Assembly: GCA_020073385.1 (NCBI GenBank)
Contig: JAIQFH010000050.1
Span: forward strand, 1 to 53,643
Length of the DNA stretch: 53,643 nt
Reading direction: 5' to 3'
Source: Terriglobia bacterium
GTDB taxonomy: Bacteria; Acidobacteriota; Terriglobia; Terriglobales; Acidobacteriaceae
Part shown: positions 23,736-33,100 of the stretch, piece by piece
Layout: the number at the start of each line of letters is the position of its first letter
Numbering within the stretch: the stretch's first letter is position 1
Position numbers and translations under genes: made by a program
The notes under the pieces: generated by a model
Database searches by the model: none
Told to the model about the DNA's origin: nothing
Seen by the model: the letters and a program-made list of their open reading frames with translations, nothing else

Positions 23736-24887
23736 GTGAATGTGCGACGTGTGATTGACACCGTAGGCAGTGGCCCTTTTGCCCAAGATTCCGAACCAAG
23801 CCATGAGCGCGACATTCTAAATGAGCCAGCGTTCCACCGAGTGATCTTACTCGAGCGGCGGAGAACTGAGCGCTCGCACAAACCTTTCCTGCTCATGCTG
23901 CTGGATCTAGGCGATCATGCGCCCTCCACAGGCAATGGAAAACACCTGCGCACGCTCCTGGCGATGCTTTCGGCATCTACTCGGGAGACCGATATCGCTG
24001 GATGGTACAAAAACGATTGCGTGGTGGGCGTAATGTTCACCGAAATCGCCTTCGAAGATCGTGGGACTATCGTGAGTACGATGATTGCCAGACTGAGCGA
24101 CATTCTGCGCGAACATCTGAGCTTTGAGCAATTCAATCAAGTTGGTGTTTCGTTCCATGTGTTTCCTGATGACTGGGAGCAGGGTGGCAAACGTCCGAGC
24201 AACCCAGTGTTATATCCGGACTTGTCCAAACAAGCCGATGGAAGGCGAGTCTCCGGGGCTCTAAAGAGGGCCGTGGACATCTTGAGTAGCACCATCGCTC
24301 TGATACTCTCCTCACCGATATTCGCGATCATTGCACTGGCTATCAAAGCAACGTCGAAAGGACCGGTCTTCTTCCGCCAGCGGAGGATCGGTCAATATGG
24401 AGAGCCCTTCGTTTTTTTCAAGTTTCGATCGATGGAGGATGGCAACGATGCCAGCATCCATGAGGAGTACGTGAAGCAGTTGATCTCCGGGAAGGCCGAG
24501 CGCAACCGATGCAATGGTAACGGCGAAGGAGTATTCAAGTTGACCCAAGACCCGAGGATCACTCGGGTCGGCGCTTTCCTCCGCAAAACCAGCCTTGATG
24601 AGCTCCCACAGTTCATCAATGTGTTGAAGGGCGAAATGTCATTGGTGGGGCCCCGTCCTCCAATTCCGTACGAGGTCGAGGCCTACGATTTCTGGCACCG
24701 TCGGAGGTTGCTCGAAGCAAAGCCAGGAATTACCGGACTCTGGCAGGTCAGTGGTCGCAGTCGGGTGACATTTGACGAAATGGTTCGCCTTGACCTGCGA
24801 TACGCCCGATCCTGGTCACCGTGGATGGACATAAAGATCCTGCTGCGCACGCCACTTGCAGTTGTCTTTGGCGAAGGCGCTCACTGA
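23736..24887 (+). CDS. Polyprenyl-phosphate sugar-1-phosphate transferase with GGDEF-like N-terminus
   Basis: 383 residues from GTG 23736 (AGGAG nine bases upstream). The C-terminal 200 residues are a bacterial sugar transferase: a membrane hairpin (SSTIALILSSPIFAIIALAI), FFRQRRIG, FKFRSM, SLDELPQFINVLKGEMSLVG and PRPP, with GITGLWQVSGRS. It would load the first sugar phosphate on undecaprenyl phosphate. The N-terminal part (about 30-170) follows a GGDEF domain pattern (LLERRRTERSHKPFLLMLLD, STRETDIAGWY, VGVSFHVFPDD), but the signature is KNDCV (92-96), so it cannot make c-di-GMP. It may sense nucleotide or bind partners. The multi-TM N-terminus of WcaJ-type enzymes is absent. Confidence 0.88.
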   Translation: MNVRRVIDTVGSGPFAQDSEPSHERDILNEPAFHRVILLERRRTERSHKPFLLMLLDLGDHAPSTGNGKHLRTLLAMLSASTRETDIAGWYKNDCVVGVMFTEIAFEDRGTIVSTMIARLSDILREHLSFEQFNQVGVSFHVFPDDWEQGGKRPSNPVLYPDLSKQADGRRVSGALKRAVDILSSTIALILSSPIFAIIALAIKATSKGPVFFRQRRIGQYGEPFVFFKFRSMEDGNDASIHEEYVKQLISGKAERNRCNGNGEGVFKLTQDPRITRVGAFLRKTSLDELPQFINVLKGEMSLVGPRPPIPYEVEAYDFWHRRRLLEAKPGITGLWQVSGRSRVTFDEMVRLDLRYARSWSPWMDIKILLRTPLAVVFGEGAH

Positions 24888-24947
24888 CTCTAACTTTCTG
24901 TAAGCCCTCCCTCCTCCCCCCCCAAACCCGTCGTGAAAGGAGTCACA

Positions 24948-26009
24948 ATGGCTACCCTGGTAGCGAAACCTGAAGATTCTCTAGCACCACTCAAGCAAGG
25001 GAGCGAAGTCCTTAGATTCGGGGTAATTGGCTATGGGTATTGGGGGCCGAACGTCGTTCGGAACCTGGACCAGTTGGACAAAGCCGAAGTGCTAGGCGTA
25101 AGTGACTTAAGCGCATCGGCGAGAAAGCGGGTTCAGAAAGCCTATCCCCATCTTGAGGTCACATCAGATCCCGCCGAATTGCTGTCCTCCGCCGAAATTG
25201 ACGCCATCGCTGTCGTGACGCCAGTCTGGACGCACTTCGAGTTGGCAAAAGCGGCGCTGGAAAACGGGAAGCACGTCTTTGTCGAAAAGCCGTTCACCAG
25301 CACCACGGCGCAAGCGGAGGAATTGATCGAACTGGCCGCCAGGAAGAACCTGAAGATCATGGTGGATCACACGTTCCTCTTCACTCCCGCTGTTCGGAAG
25401 ATTCGACAGTTGCTGGATGAAGACGCACTCGGCCGACTCTATTACTACGATTCCACCCGCGTAAACCTTGGACTGTTCCAGCACGACGTGAACGTGATCT
25501 GGGATCTGGCTCCCCATGACTTGTCCATTATGGATCATCTAATTTCGCAGCGACCCGAAGCCATAGTCGCCACGGGGCAGAGTCACCTGAACGGGTTTGA
25601 AGACATGGCCTTCCTCACGTTGTATTTTCCCGACAAAATCATCGCTCACATCAACGTGAACTGGCTCTCTCCGGTGAAGATTCGCACCACCCTAATCGGT
25701 GGCGAGAAGAAGATGATGGTCTGGAACGATCAGGCCGCGGACGATCAGATCAAGATCTACGACAGAGGCGTGACTGTTACCAGTCCTGAAGGCGTGTACA
25801 ACTTGCTGGTGAACTACCGCTCCGGCGACATGCTGGCACCCCGGATCGAACGGGGTGAGGCCCTCACCAATGAACTGAACTATTTTGTCGACTGCATCAC
25901 AAACGATAAGACCCCGATGAATGACGGTCAAGCCGGCATGCGCGTGGTGAAGATGCTAGAAGCCTCGTCAAGGTCTGTGCGTCAGCGGGGAGCATTGGTG
26001 TACTTATGA
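24948..26009 (+). CDS. Gfo/Idh/MocA oxidoreductase (WbpB-like)
   Basis: 353 residues from ATG 24948; AAAGGAG precedes it. The Rossmann start FGVIGYGYWGPNVVRNL and the substrate-binding motif VEKPFTSTTAQAEELIE are characteristic, and VDHTFLFTPAVRKIRQL with LAPHDLSIMDHL fits sugar 3-dehydrogenases. With the next two genes it forms a WbpB-D-E set, which turns a UDP-hexuronic acid into a 3-acetamido sugar: oxidation at C3, transamination, N-acetylation. The preceding dehydrogenase (WbpA) is not in this window. Its stop overlaps the next start (ATGA). Confidence 0.86.
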   Translation: MATLVAKPEDSLAPLKQGSEVLRFGVIGYGYWGPNVVRNLDQLDKAEVLGVSDLSASARKRVQKAYPHLEVTSDPAELLSSAEIDAIAVVTPVWTHFELAKAALENGKHVFVEKPFTSTTAQAEELIELAARKNLKIMVDHTFLFTPAVRKIRQLLDEDALGRLYYYDSTRVNLGLFQHDVNVIWDLAPHDLSIMDHLISQRPEAIVATGQSHLNGFEDMAFLTLYFPDKIIAHINVNWLSPVKIRTTLIGGEKKMMVWNDQAADDQIKIYDRGVTVTSPEGVYNLLVNYRSGDMLAPRIERGEALTNELNYFVDCITNDKTPMNDGQAGMRVVKMLEASSRSVRQRGALVYL

Positions 26010-26503
26010 ACCCGTACGTTTGTATCTCTCCCGACGTTAAGCTTGGCAAGGACGTCAGGCTTTCCAAGTTCATCAATCTCTACGGATGTGAAGTCGGAGA
26101 TGAAACAAAGATCGGTGCGTTCGTAGAGATCCAAAAAAACGCCACTGTGGGCAAACGCTGCAAGATCTCGAGCCACACATTTATCTGCGAAGGAGTAACG
26201 ATTGAGGACAATGTTTTCGTTGGCCACAGCGTCGCCTTCATTAATGACGCGTATCCCAGATCTACTACACCCGGAGGCCAGCTTCAGACAGAAGCCGATT
26301 GGAAGGTGGAGAAGACCTTGGTGAAAAAAGGTGCATCGATCGGGTCGGGAAGCACGATTCTGTCGAAGGTCACAATAGGGGAAAACGCCATCGTCGGCGC
26401 AGGCAGCGTTGTTACTCGGGACATCCCGCCGAACAGCATCGCTTACGGAAACCCTGCCCGCGTCCATCGCCAAATTGGACTGCCCTTGGAGACTACAAAA
26501 TGA
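26006..26503 (+). CDS. Left-handed beta-helix N-acetyltransferase (WbpD-like)
   Basis: 165 residues. Hexapeptide repeats run through the protein (KLGKDVRLSKFINLYG, TVGKRCKISSHTFICEGVTI, ASIGSGSTILSKVTIGENAI, VGAGSVVTRDIP). The loop FINDAYPRS and the end YGNPARVHR match 3-amino-sugar N-acetyltransferases such as WbpD and QdtC. It would acetylate the amino sugar made by the aminotransferase encoded next. Both junctions are ATGA/overlap type, so translation is coupled. Cytoplasmic, probably a trimer. Confidence 0.86.
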   Translation: MNPYVCISPDVKLGKDVRLSKFINLYGCEVGDETKIGAFVEIQKNATVGKRCKISSHTFICEGVTIEDNVFVGHSVAFINDAYPRSTTPGGQLQTEADWKVEKTLVKKGASIGSGSTILSKVTIGENAIVGAGSVVTRDIPPNSIAYGNPARVHRQIGLPLETTK

Positions 26504-27732
26504 GCGTCACCAATATTCCTTTTCTTGATCTTGTCACGCCGCACGTAGAGCTCGAGCAAGAGCTAACGACTGTTTTTCAGAAGGCGTTGCGGACTGCAGG
26601 CTTTATCGGCGGGCCGATGGTCGAGGACTTCGAGAAAGCGTTTGCCGCGTTCTGCGGTACGGAATACGCAGTCGGGGTCGGCAGTGGTACGGATGCGGTC
26701 CGCTTCGCCCTAATGGCTGCTGGCGTCCAGCCGGGCGATGTCGTTATAACGGTGCCTAACACGTTCATCGCGACGACCGAAGCCATTTCACAGGCCGGCG
26801 CTGTTCCCGAGTTTGTCGACATCGATGAACGCACCTACGACATGGATCCCGAGAAACTGCGGGAGTATTTCGAACGCAAGTGCACCCGGGATGCTTCGGG
26901 CAAACTCGTCAGTCGGCGCAGCAGACGTCCGGTTACAGCGATTGTTCCCGTGCATCTCTACGGTCAGATGGCCGACATGGATGCCATTCTCGAACTGGCG
27001 GAGCGCTTCGGGTTGATCGTGGTGGAAGACGCCTGCCAGGCCCACGGTGCCGAGTATCTTTCGAAAAAGGACAACCGCTGGCACCGTGCCGGGTCAATGG
27101 GTCATGCCGCCGCCTTCAGCTTCTATCCTGGAAAGAACCTTGGCGCGTGCGGCGAAGCCGGAGCGGTCACGACTAATAAGGAAGAGATTGCCCGCAAGAT
27201 CCGCATGCTGCGCGACCACGGCCAGGCTAAGAAGTACTATCACGACATCGAGGGATACAACGGGAGGCTGGACGCCATTCAGGCGGGCATCCTGAGTGTG
27301 AAGCTTTCGCACTTGGCAGTCTGGAACGAGCAGCGTAAAAAAGCCGCTATCAGATACAACGAGCTATTGACGGCCGTCGAGGGCGTTGTACTGCCATCCG
27401 AACCTGCGAACACTCATGCCGTATATCACCTGTACGTTATCAGAGTCGAAAATCGTGAGGCCCTGCGCCAAGCGCTCGCCGACGCTGGAGTCGGCGCCGG
27501 CATTCATTACCCGGTTCCGCTGCATTTCCAGAAGGCGTACGAGACGCTTCAGCATATCCCCGGAGATTTTCCAGTCACCGAGCGTGTCGCTTCGGAACTG
27601 CTTTCGTTGCCGATGTATCCACAGCTACAACCAGAACAGCAGAGGCGAGTTGTGGAGAACGTTGTGAAATTAAAAAAGGCACTGCGCACCAAAGTGGAAG
27701 GATTTAATGTGCCAGCCATCACCGCTCATTGA
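26500..27732 (+). CDS. DegT/DnrJ/EryC1 PLP-dependent sugar aminotransferase (WbpE-like)
   Basis: 410 residues from ATG 26500, overlapping the previous stop. Typical motifs are GTEYAVGVGSGTDAVRFALMA, VPNTFIATTEAISQAGA, VHLYGQMADM, EDACQAHGAEY and the PLP-lysine region FSFYPGKNLGACGEAG (Lys212). GYNGRLDAIQAGIL and GAGIHYPVPLHFQ complete the family pattern. It would transfer an amino group to the 3-keto sugar nucleotide produced by the WbpB-like enzyme. The chemistry is well supported; the exact sugar is not. A 109-bp gap follows before the next gene. Confidence 0.9.
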   Translation: MSVTNIPFLDLVTPHVELEQELTTVFQKALRTAGFIGGPMVEDFEKAFAAFCGTEYAVGVGSGTDAVRFALMAAGVQPGDVVITVPNTFIATTEAISQAGAVPEFVDIDERTYDMDPEKLREYFERKCTRDASGKLVSRRSRRPVTAIVPVHLYGQMADMDAILELAERFGLIVVEDACQAHGAEYLSKKDNRWHRAGSMGHAAAFSFYPGKNLGACGEAGAVTTNKEEIARKIRMLRDHGQAKKYYHDIEGYNGRLDAIQAGILSVKLSHLAVWNEQRKKAAIRYNELLTAVEGVVLPSEPANTHAVYHLYVIRVENREALRQALADAGVGAGIHYPVPLHFQKAYETLQHIPGDFPVTERVASELLSLPMYPQLQPEQQRRVVENVVKLKKALRTKVEGFNVPAITAH

Positions 27733-27841
27733 TCCTACCCAATTATTTGGCGGCGCGTCTCTGACATCTGAACGATAGGGCCTGTGTTCGCCAGACTCCC
27801 ATAACCGCACAAGCGCAGAAGTAATAGGGGCCAGACATCAG

Positions 27842-28999
27842 ATGAATACACTTGAGATGCTCGAAGTGGTTGAACATCAGGAGACCTCAGTCCGTGAGGA
27901 GGAAGTGCAAACTAGCAACGGTAAGGGGTCCGATGTTTGCGCTCTTCCCCCCCTCAAGAAAATATGGATCGACCTCGATAATTCTCCTCACGTGCCGTTC
28001 TTCATTCCCATCATCAAGGAACTGGAAAAGCGTGGTTTTTCCATTCTGCTGACGGCGCGAGATGCTTTCCAGGTATCGGAACTGATTCGCCTCCACGGCC
28101 TCAAGTGCAGAAGCATTGGTCGACATTATGGAAAGCACACGATCGCAAAGATCTTTGGTCTGGCGGTTCGTGTTCTCCAGCTCCTACCAATTGCGGCGAT
28201 GGGCAAGCCCCACTTGGCGGTGGCGCACTGTTCTCGTGCCCAGGCGATCGCCTGCATGGCCCTGCGAATCCCCACCTTGTGGATCTCGGACTATGAATTT
28301 GCGAAAGGATTGCCTTTTCTGAAGGTGGACTGGCTGCTAGTGCCGGAGGTAATTCCCAGCGATAGCGTGGGACTGAAACCAGATCGGGTCCTCAAGTATC
28401 CGGGTATCAAGGAGGACGTGTACGTACCCACGTTCCAGCCGAACGCGAGCATCAGAGCGCAATTAGGTCTGCACAAAGATCATCTGGTCGTGACGATGCG
28501 GCCTCCAGCGGAGGAAGCGCACTATCATAGCCGTCGCAGCGATGAGTTATTCCGAGCCGCGATGGACTATTTGAGCGAGCAATCGCAACTCAGAGTAGTA
28601 ATCCTCCCGCGCAACGATCGCCAAGGAGAACGCATTCGGCGGACATGGCCGGGTCTGTTTGAAACTGGCCAGGCCATAGTTCCGTCGCACGCAGTTGATG
28701 GCCTCAATCTGATCTGGCACTCCGACCTTGTAATCAGCGGTGGCGGGACCATGAACCGGGAAGCAGCGGCACTAGGAGTTCCGGTTTACAGCATTTTTGG
28801 CGGAACCATCGGGGCGGTCGATAAGTACCTAGCCGGGGCGGGCCGTTTGACACTACTGGAGACACCCCACGACGTCCGAACTAAGATTCAACTGGTCCAT
28901 CGCGACCTAGGAAACGGACCCACCAATCACGATCACGCCGCCTTGACCGCGATCGTTGAGAACATCGTGAAAGTCTCAAACGGTTGCACGGTCAACTAG
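27842..28999 (+). CDS. DUF354 family, glycosyltransferase-like protein
   Basis: 385 residues. After about 40 polar residues comes KIWIDLDNSPHVPFFIPIIK, the family start, then ARDAFQVSELIRLHGL and HYGKHTIAKI. The C-terminal half has MRPPAEEAHYH and the nucleotide-sugar-type motif LVISGGGTMNREAAALGVPV. This GT-B-like fold is frequent in exosortase-type and archaeal polysaccharide loci. It is probably a glycosyltransferase or UDP-sugar-processing enzyme in the cytoplasm; the reaction is unknown. The start may be further in (for instance near residue 40), because no good ribosome site precedes 27842. Confidence 0.8.
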   Translation: MNTLEMLEVVEHQETSVREEEVQTSNGKGSDVCALPPLKKIWIDLDNSPHVPFFIPIIKELEKRGFSILLTARDAFQVSELIRLHGLKCRSIGRHYGKHTIAKIFGLAVRVLQLLPIAAMGKPHLAVAHCSRAQAIACMALRIPTLWISDYEFAKGLPFLKVDWLLVPEVIPSDSVGLKPDRVLKYPGIKEDVYVPTFQPNASIRAQLGLHKDHLVVTMRPPAEEAHYHSRRSDELFRAAMDYLSEQSQLRVVILPRNDRQGERIRRTWPGLFETGQAIVPSHAVDGLNLIWHSDLVISGGGTMNREAAALGVPVYSIFGGTIGAVDKYLAGAGRLTLLETPHDVRTKIQLVHRDLGNGPTNHDHAALTAIVENIVKVSNGCTVN

Positions 29000-29011
29000 A
29001 GCGCCCAAGAA

Positions 29012-30061
29012 ATGCCAGTCTTCACATTCAATCCTCTTACCGACAGTCGTTGGAGCGAGTTTCTGGAGACACATCCGGCTGCTTCGGTATTCCATACAAC
29101 GGGCTGGCTGCATACGCTTCGGGCCAGTTACGGATATGAACCTTTCGTCCTTACGACGTGTCCTCCGGGGGCAGCCCTTACCAACGGTATTGTCTTCTGT
29201 TGCGTCAGAAGTTGGATCACAGGAACCCGCTGGGTTTCAGTACCCTTTGCCGATCATTGTGCGCCGCTGTACGAAAGTCCTGATGATCTTTACACGTTGC
29301 TTGAGTGGATTGCCAGCGAATCAAAGAGCAACAGAGTTGACCATGTCGGGATTCGGCCCTTGCTGGGAGGGAAGAACCTCGCTGGGCAAGCCGAGTTTGG
29401 GATGGAGAAAGAGTACAAACTGCATCTACTTGATCTAGAGCCGACATTACAGAACATTCTGGCTTCATGTGACAGGAGCTCTGTGCAGCGCAGATTGAAG
29501 CATGCTGAGCGGGAGAACCTGGTTTACGAAGAAGGGTCTAGTCCCGAAATATTGAAGAAGTTTTATAGCCTCCTGGTTCCTACTCGCAGGCGGCATGGTG
29601 TTCCCCCTCAGCCACTCTCATTTTTCCGGAACTTGCTGGCCTTCCTAGGTCCCGCGGCCAAGATTCGTGTAGCGTCGCATGACGAGATTCCCATCGCAAG
29701 CGTGCTTACCATCGCGAACCAGAAGTCCATGATCTACAAATATGGTTGCTCCGACGAGCGCTACCACAAGCATGGGGCGATGGTGTGGCTGTTCTGGCGA
29801 TCGATTCGAGAAGCGAAGGAGACCGGAGCTCGCACATTCGACATGGGTCGGTCCGATCTGGACAATCCAGGCCTTATCAAGTTCAAGTCAAACTGGGGTA
29901 CACGAGAAATTTCCCTAACGTATTGGCAATACCCTCCCTCGCTTCGAACGGGCCTGAGTACCTGGCTGACAAAAAGGGACTGGGGGACCAGATGTCTATC
30001 CCACCTCCCTGACAGTGTTCTCATTGCTCTCGGAAATGTCCTGTACAAGCACGCCGGCTAA
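29012..30061 (+). CDS. FemAB-like GNAT-fold protein of EPS locus
   Basis: 349 residues, 12 bases after the previous stop. N-terminal SVFHTTGWLHTLRASYGYEP, a central RSSVQRRLKHAERENLVYEE, and SMIYKYGCSDERYHKHGAM with TFDMGRSDLDNPGLIKFKSN fit the FemAB-related family found in exosortase-associated EPS loci. FemA/B enzymes transfer amino acids from aminoacyl-tRNA to amino sugars. Here the donor is unknown. Being next to an NRPS with a serine-type code, it is one candidate for attaching an amino-acid-derived group to the polymer; this is an inference. Confidence 0.85.
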   Translation: MPVFTFNPLTDSRWSEFLETHPAASVFHTTGWLHTLRASYGYEPFVLTTCPPGAALTNGIVFCCVRSWITGTRWVSVPFADHCAPLYESPDDLYTLLEWIASESKSNRVDHVGIRPLLGGKNLAGQAEFGMEKEYKLHLLDLEPTLQNILASCDRSSVQRRLKHAERENLVYEEGSSPEILKKFYSLLVPTRRRHGVPPQPLSFFRNLLAFLGPAAKIRVASHDEIPIASVLTIANQKSMIYKYGCSDERYHKHGAMVWLFWRSIREAKETGARTFDMGRSDLDNPGLIKFKSNWGTREISLTYWQYPPSLRTGLSTWLTKRDWGTRCLSHLPDSVLIALGNVLYKHAG

Positions 30062-30168
30062 AGCCCTCCCTGATTCAAGGCTCGCTCGAAACCAACCAGT
30101 GATACTTGCTTCTGGTAGTCCCTCTAAACAGTAACCGTGTCCGTCTGGAACCACCCGGAGATCTCCAC

Positions 30169-33100
30169 GTGACCGTTGCGCAACTAAAAGACCAGTATCC
30201 GTTATCGCCGCTGCAGCAAGGTATGCTCTTTCACCACCTTCGCGCACCCGAAGCCGGGACCGATATCGAACAGATTCTTTGTACCTTGCCGGAAGAATTG
30301 GAGAACGCCTTCCTGAGGCAAGCTTGGGAACGTGTTGCCCAGAGACATTCAGCGTTGCGCACAGAATTTCGCTGGCACGAAGAACTTGAACCGCTCCAAG
30401 TTGTACACCCTCAAGTTCAGCTTTCCTGGGTAGAGCTTGACTGGCGCGGGTCCTCTACCCCGGCGGAACAGTGTCTGGCGTCGTTGCTGAAGGAGGATCG
30501 TCGACTTGGTTTTGATCTGAGCAAAGCGCCACTCTGGCGTCTGACGTTGATCCGCGTCGGAGACACCTTGTATCAGTTGCTGTGGACCTTCCACCATGCT
30601 CTCCTCGATGGCCGATCTTTCCCGATGTTGCTCGAAGAAGTATTTGCGTTCTACGAATCCTTGCGTGTCGGCCAGGATCTGGAATTGCCTCTGACTAAGC
30701 CGTATCGCGACTATATCGAGTGGCTCGCCAAACAGGACACTTCCAAAGCCGACGAGTATTGGCGACAACAACTTGCGGGCTTTGCAGCGCCGACCCCATT
30801 GGTCGTAGACCAGCCCTCCGCTGGAGCTATCACTGTTCCCGATCGCCAGGGGGATGACCGAGTTGTGCTGGACGAGCCCACCACCAACGCTCTGCACCAG
30901 TTCGCCAAGGATAACGGCCTTACCCTCAACACGCTCGTGCAAGGAGCGTGGGCATTGCTCTTAAGCCGTTACAGCGGTGAAGAAGACGTTGTCTATGGCG
31001 TCGTGCGCGCCTGCCGCAAGTCATCGGTTCCTGGAGCAGAAGATATCGCCGGGCTCTTCATCAATACTCTGCCCTTTCGTGTACGTGTGCCGGGCGAAGA
31101 ACTCCTCCTGGCGTGGTTGAAACGGCTGCGGGCCAATTGGATGAGCATGCGAGATCATGAGCACACTCCCCTGGTGCAGGTGCAGAAGTGTAGCGGGATT
31201 CCAGCAGGGAATCAGCTCTTTGACAGCATCCTGATGTTTGAGAACTATCAACTGGAAGCCCGCCTGAAGCAGTTGGGTGGAAAATGGGCGAACAGGTCTG
31301 TTCGGTTGTACGAACAGACGGGCTATCCAATCACAGTCACTGTCTATGCGGGTAGAGAACTGTGTCTGCAGATCGAGTTCGATCGTACCCGCTTCGAGCC
31401 GCCAACCATCGCACGCATGCTCAAGCACTTCCAGACCCTCCTAGAAGGAATGCTGGAGGGATCCGATCAACGACTTCGTGAGCTCCCGATGCTGACCGAT
31501 GGTGAACGCCACCAATTGCTGGGGGAGTGGAATGATACTCGTCGAGATTATCCCGCAACGGTCTTATTACACGAATTGTTCGAAGCTCAAGTAGAGCGCA
31601 CACCGGACTCTGTTGCTGTCACGTTCGATGAACTAAGCCTCACGTATCGAGACCTGAATGAGCGCGCGAACCGCTTGGCACACTATCTTCAGACCATGGG
31701 TGTTGGTCCGGACACTTTGGTAGGCGTCTGCATGGAGCGATCCCTGGAGTTAGTGGTGGCTCTGTACGGCGTGTTGAAAGCGGGGGGTGCTTACGTCCCG
31801 ATCGATCCTGAGTACCCACAACAACGTGTGGCATTCATGCTTCAGGACGCGGCCGTCCCAGTGCTGCTGACTCAGGGACGATTGACGGATGCTCTTCCGA
31901 GTGACGCGGGCAAGGTGGTGTGTCTGGATCGAGACTGGGATCGGATTGTCGGCGAGTCCTCCCGCAATCCTGCTGTGCCGATGAAGCCGAGCAGCCTCGC
32001 TTACATGATCTACACATCCGGTTCGACGGGCAGACCCAAAGGAGCGATGAACACTCACCGGGGTATCTGCAACCGTCTCTTGTGGATGCAGGAGCAGTAT
32101 CGCCTGACGCCGACCGACAAAGTGCTCCAGAAGACTCCATTTAGCTTTGACGTTTCTGTGTGGGAGTTCTTCTGGCCGTTGATTGTTGGATCTCAGTTAG
32201 TCGTGGCAAATCCTGGAGGGCATCGGGATGCGACTTACCTGGTCAGATTGATCAACAGGCAGCAGATTACCGTTCTCCACTTCGTGCCCTCGATGCTACG
32301 GATCTTCCTGGAGGAGCCGGCGGTCGATAGTTGCAGGTCGCTGCGCCATGTGATTTGCAGCGGCGAAGCGCTGAGTTTCGATTTGCAGGAGGAGTTCTTC
32401 AGCCATCTTTCGGCCCAGCTTCACAATCTCTACGGCCCAACGGAAGCAGCCGTCGACGTGACCCATTGGACTTGCCGACGTGATGATGACAGAAGAGTCG
32501 TTCCGATTGGCCGCCCGGTGGCCAACACGCAGGTTTACATTCTGGATCGTTGCTCGCAGCCTGTGCCGATCGGCGTGCCGGGCGAACTCTATCTTGGTGG
32601 AGTCCAAGTCGGCCGCGGTTATCACAATCGGCCAGAGTTGACTGCGGAACGCTTCATTGTCGACTCCTTCAGCCGGGTGCCTGGAGCCCGCCTTTACAGA
32701 ACGGGTGATCTGTGCCGGTGGTTGTCTGACGGAACCGTCGAATACCTTGGCCGTCTTGATTTCCAGGTAAAAATTCGTGGATTGCGAGTTGAGTTAGGAG
32801 AGATTGAAGCGGCCATCACTGCTTGCGATCTGGTGAAGAACTGCGCAGTTGTTGCCCGGGACAATGGACCTGGAGACAAGCAACTCGTGGCCTACGTAGT
32901 GTGGCGACCAGAGGTCTCACGATCGGTTGATACTTTGCGAAATGGTTTGCGAAAGACACTTCCGGACTACATGGTGCCCGCGCACTTCGTGAACCTAGCT
33001 GAGCTGCCGCTTAGCCCGAACGGCAAATTAGATCAGAGGGCTCTGCCCCAGCCTGTCAACGGCGCGCCAACTGGACCAAAGCAAACCTATGCACGGCCCA

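Noticed and set aside
24901..24930. C-rich run (CCCTCCCTCCTCCCCCCCC) as a possible G-quadruplex element
   Set aside because: It is short, irregular and unaccompanied by other signals; it could be a quadruplex on the minus strand, but nothing supports a role.
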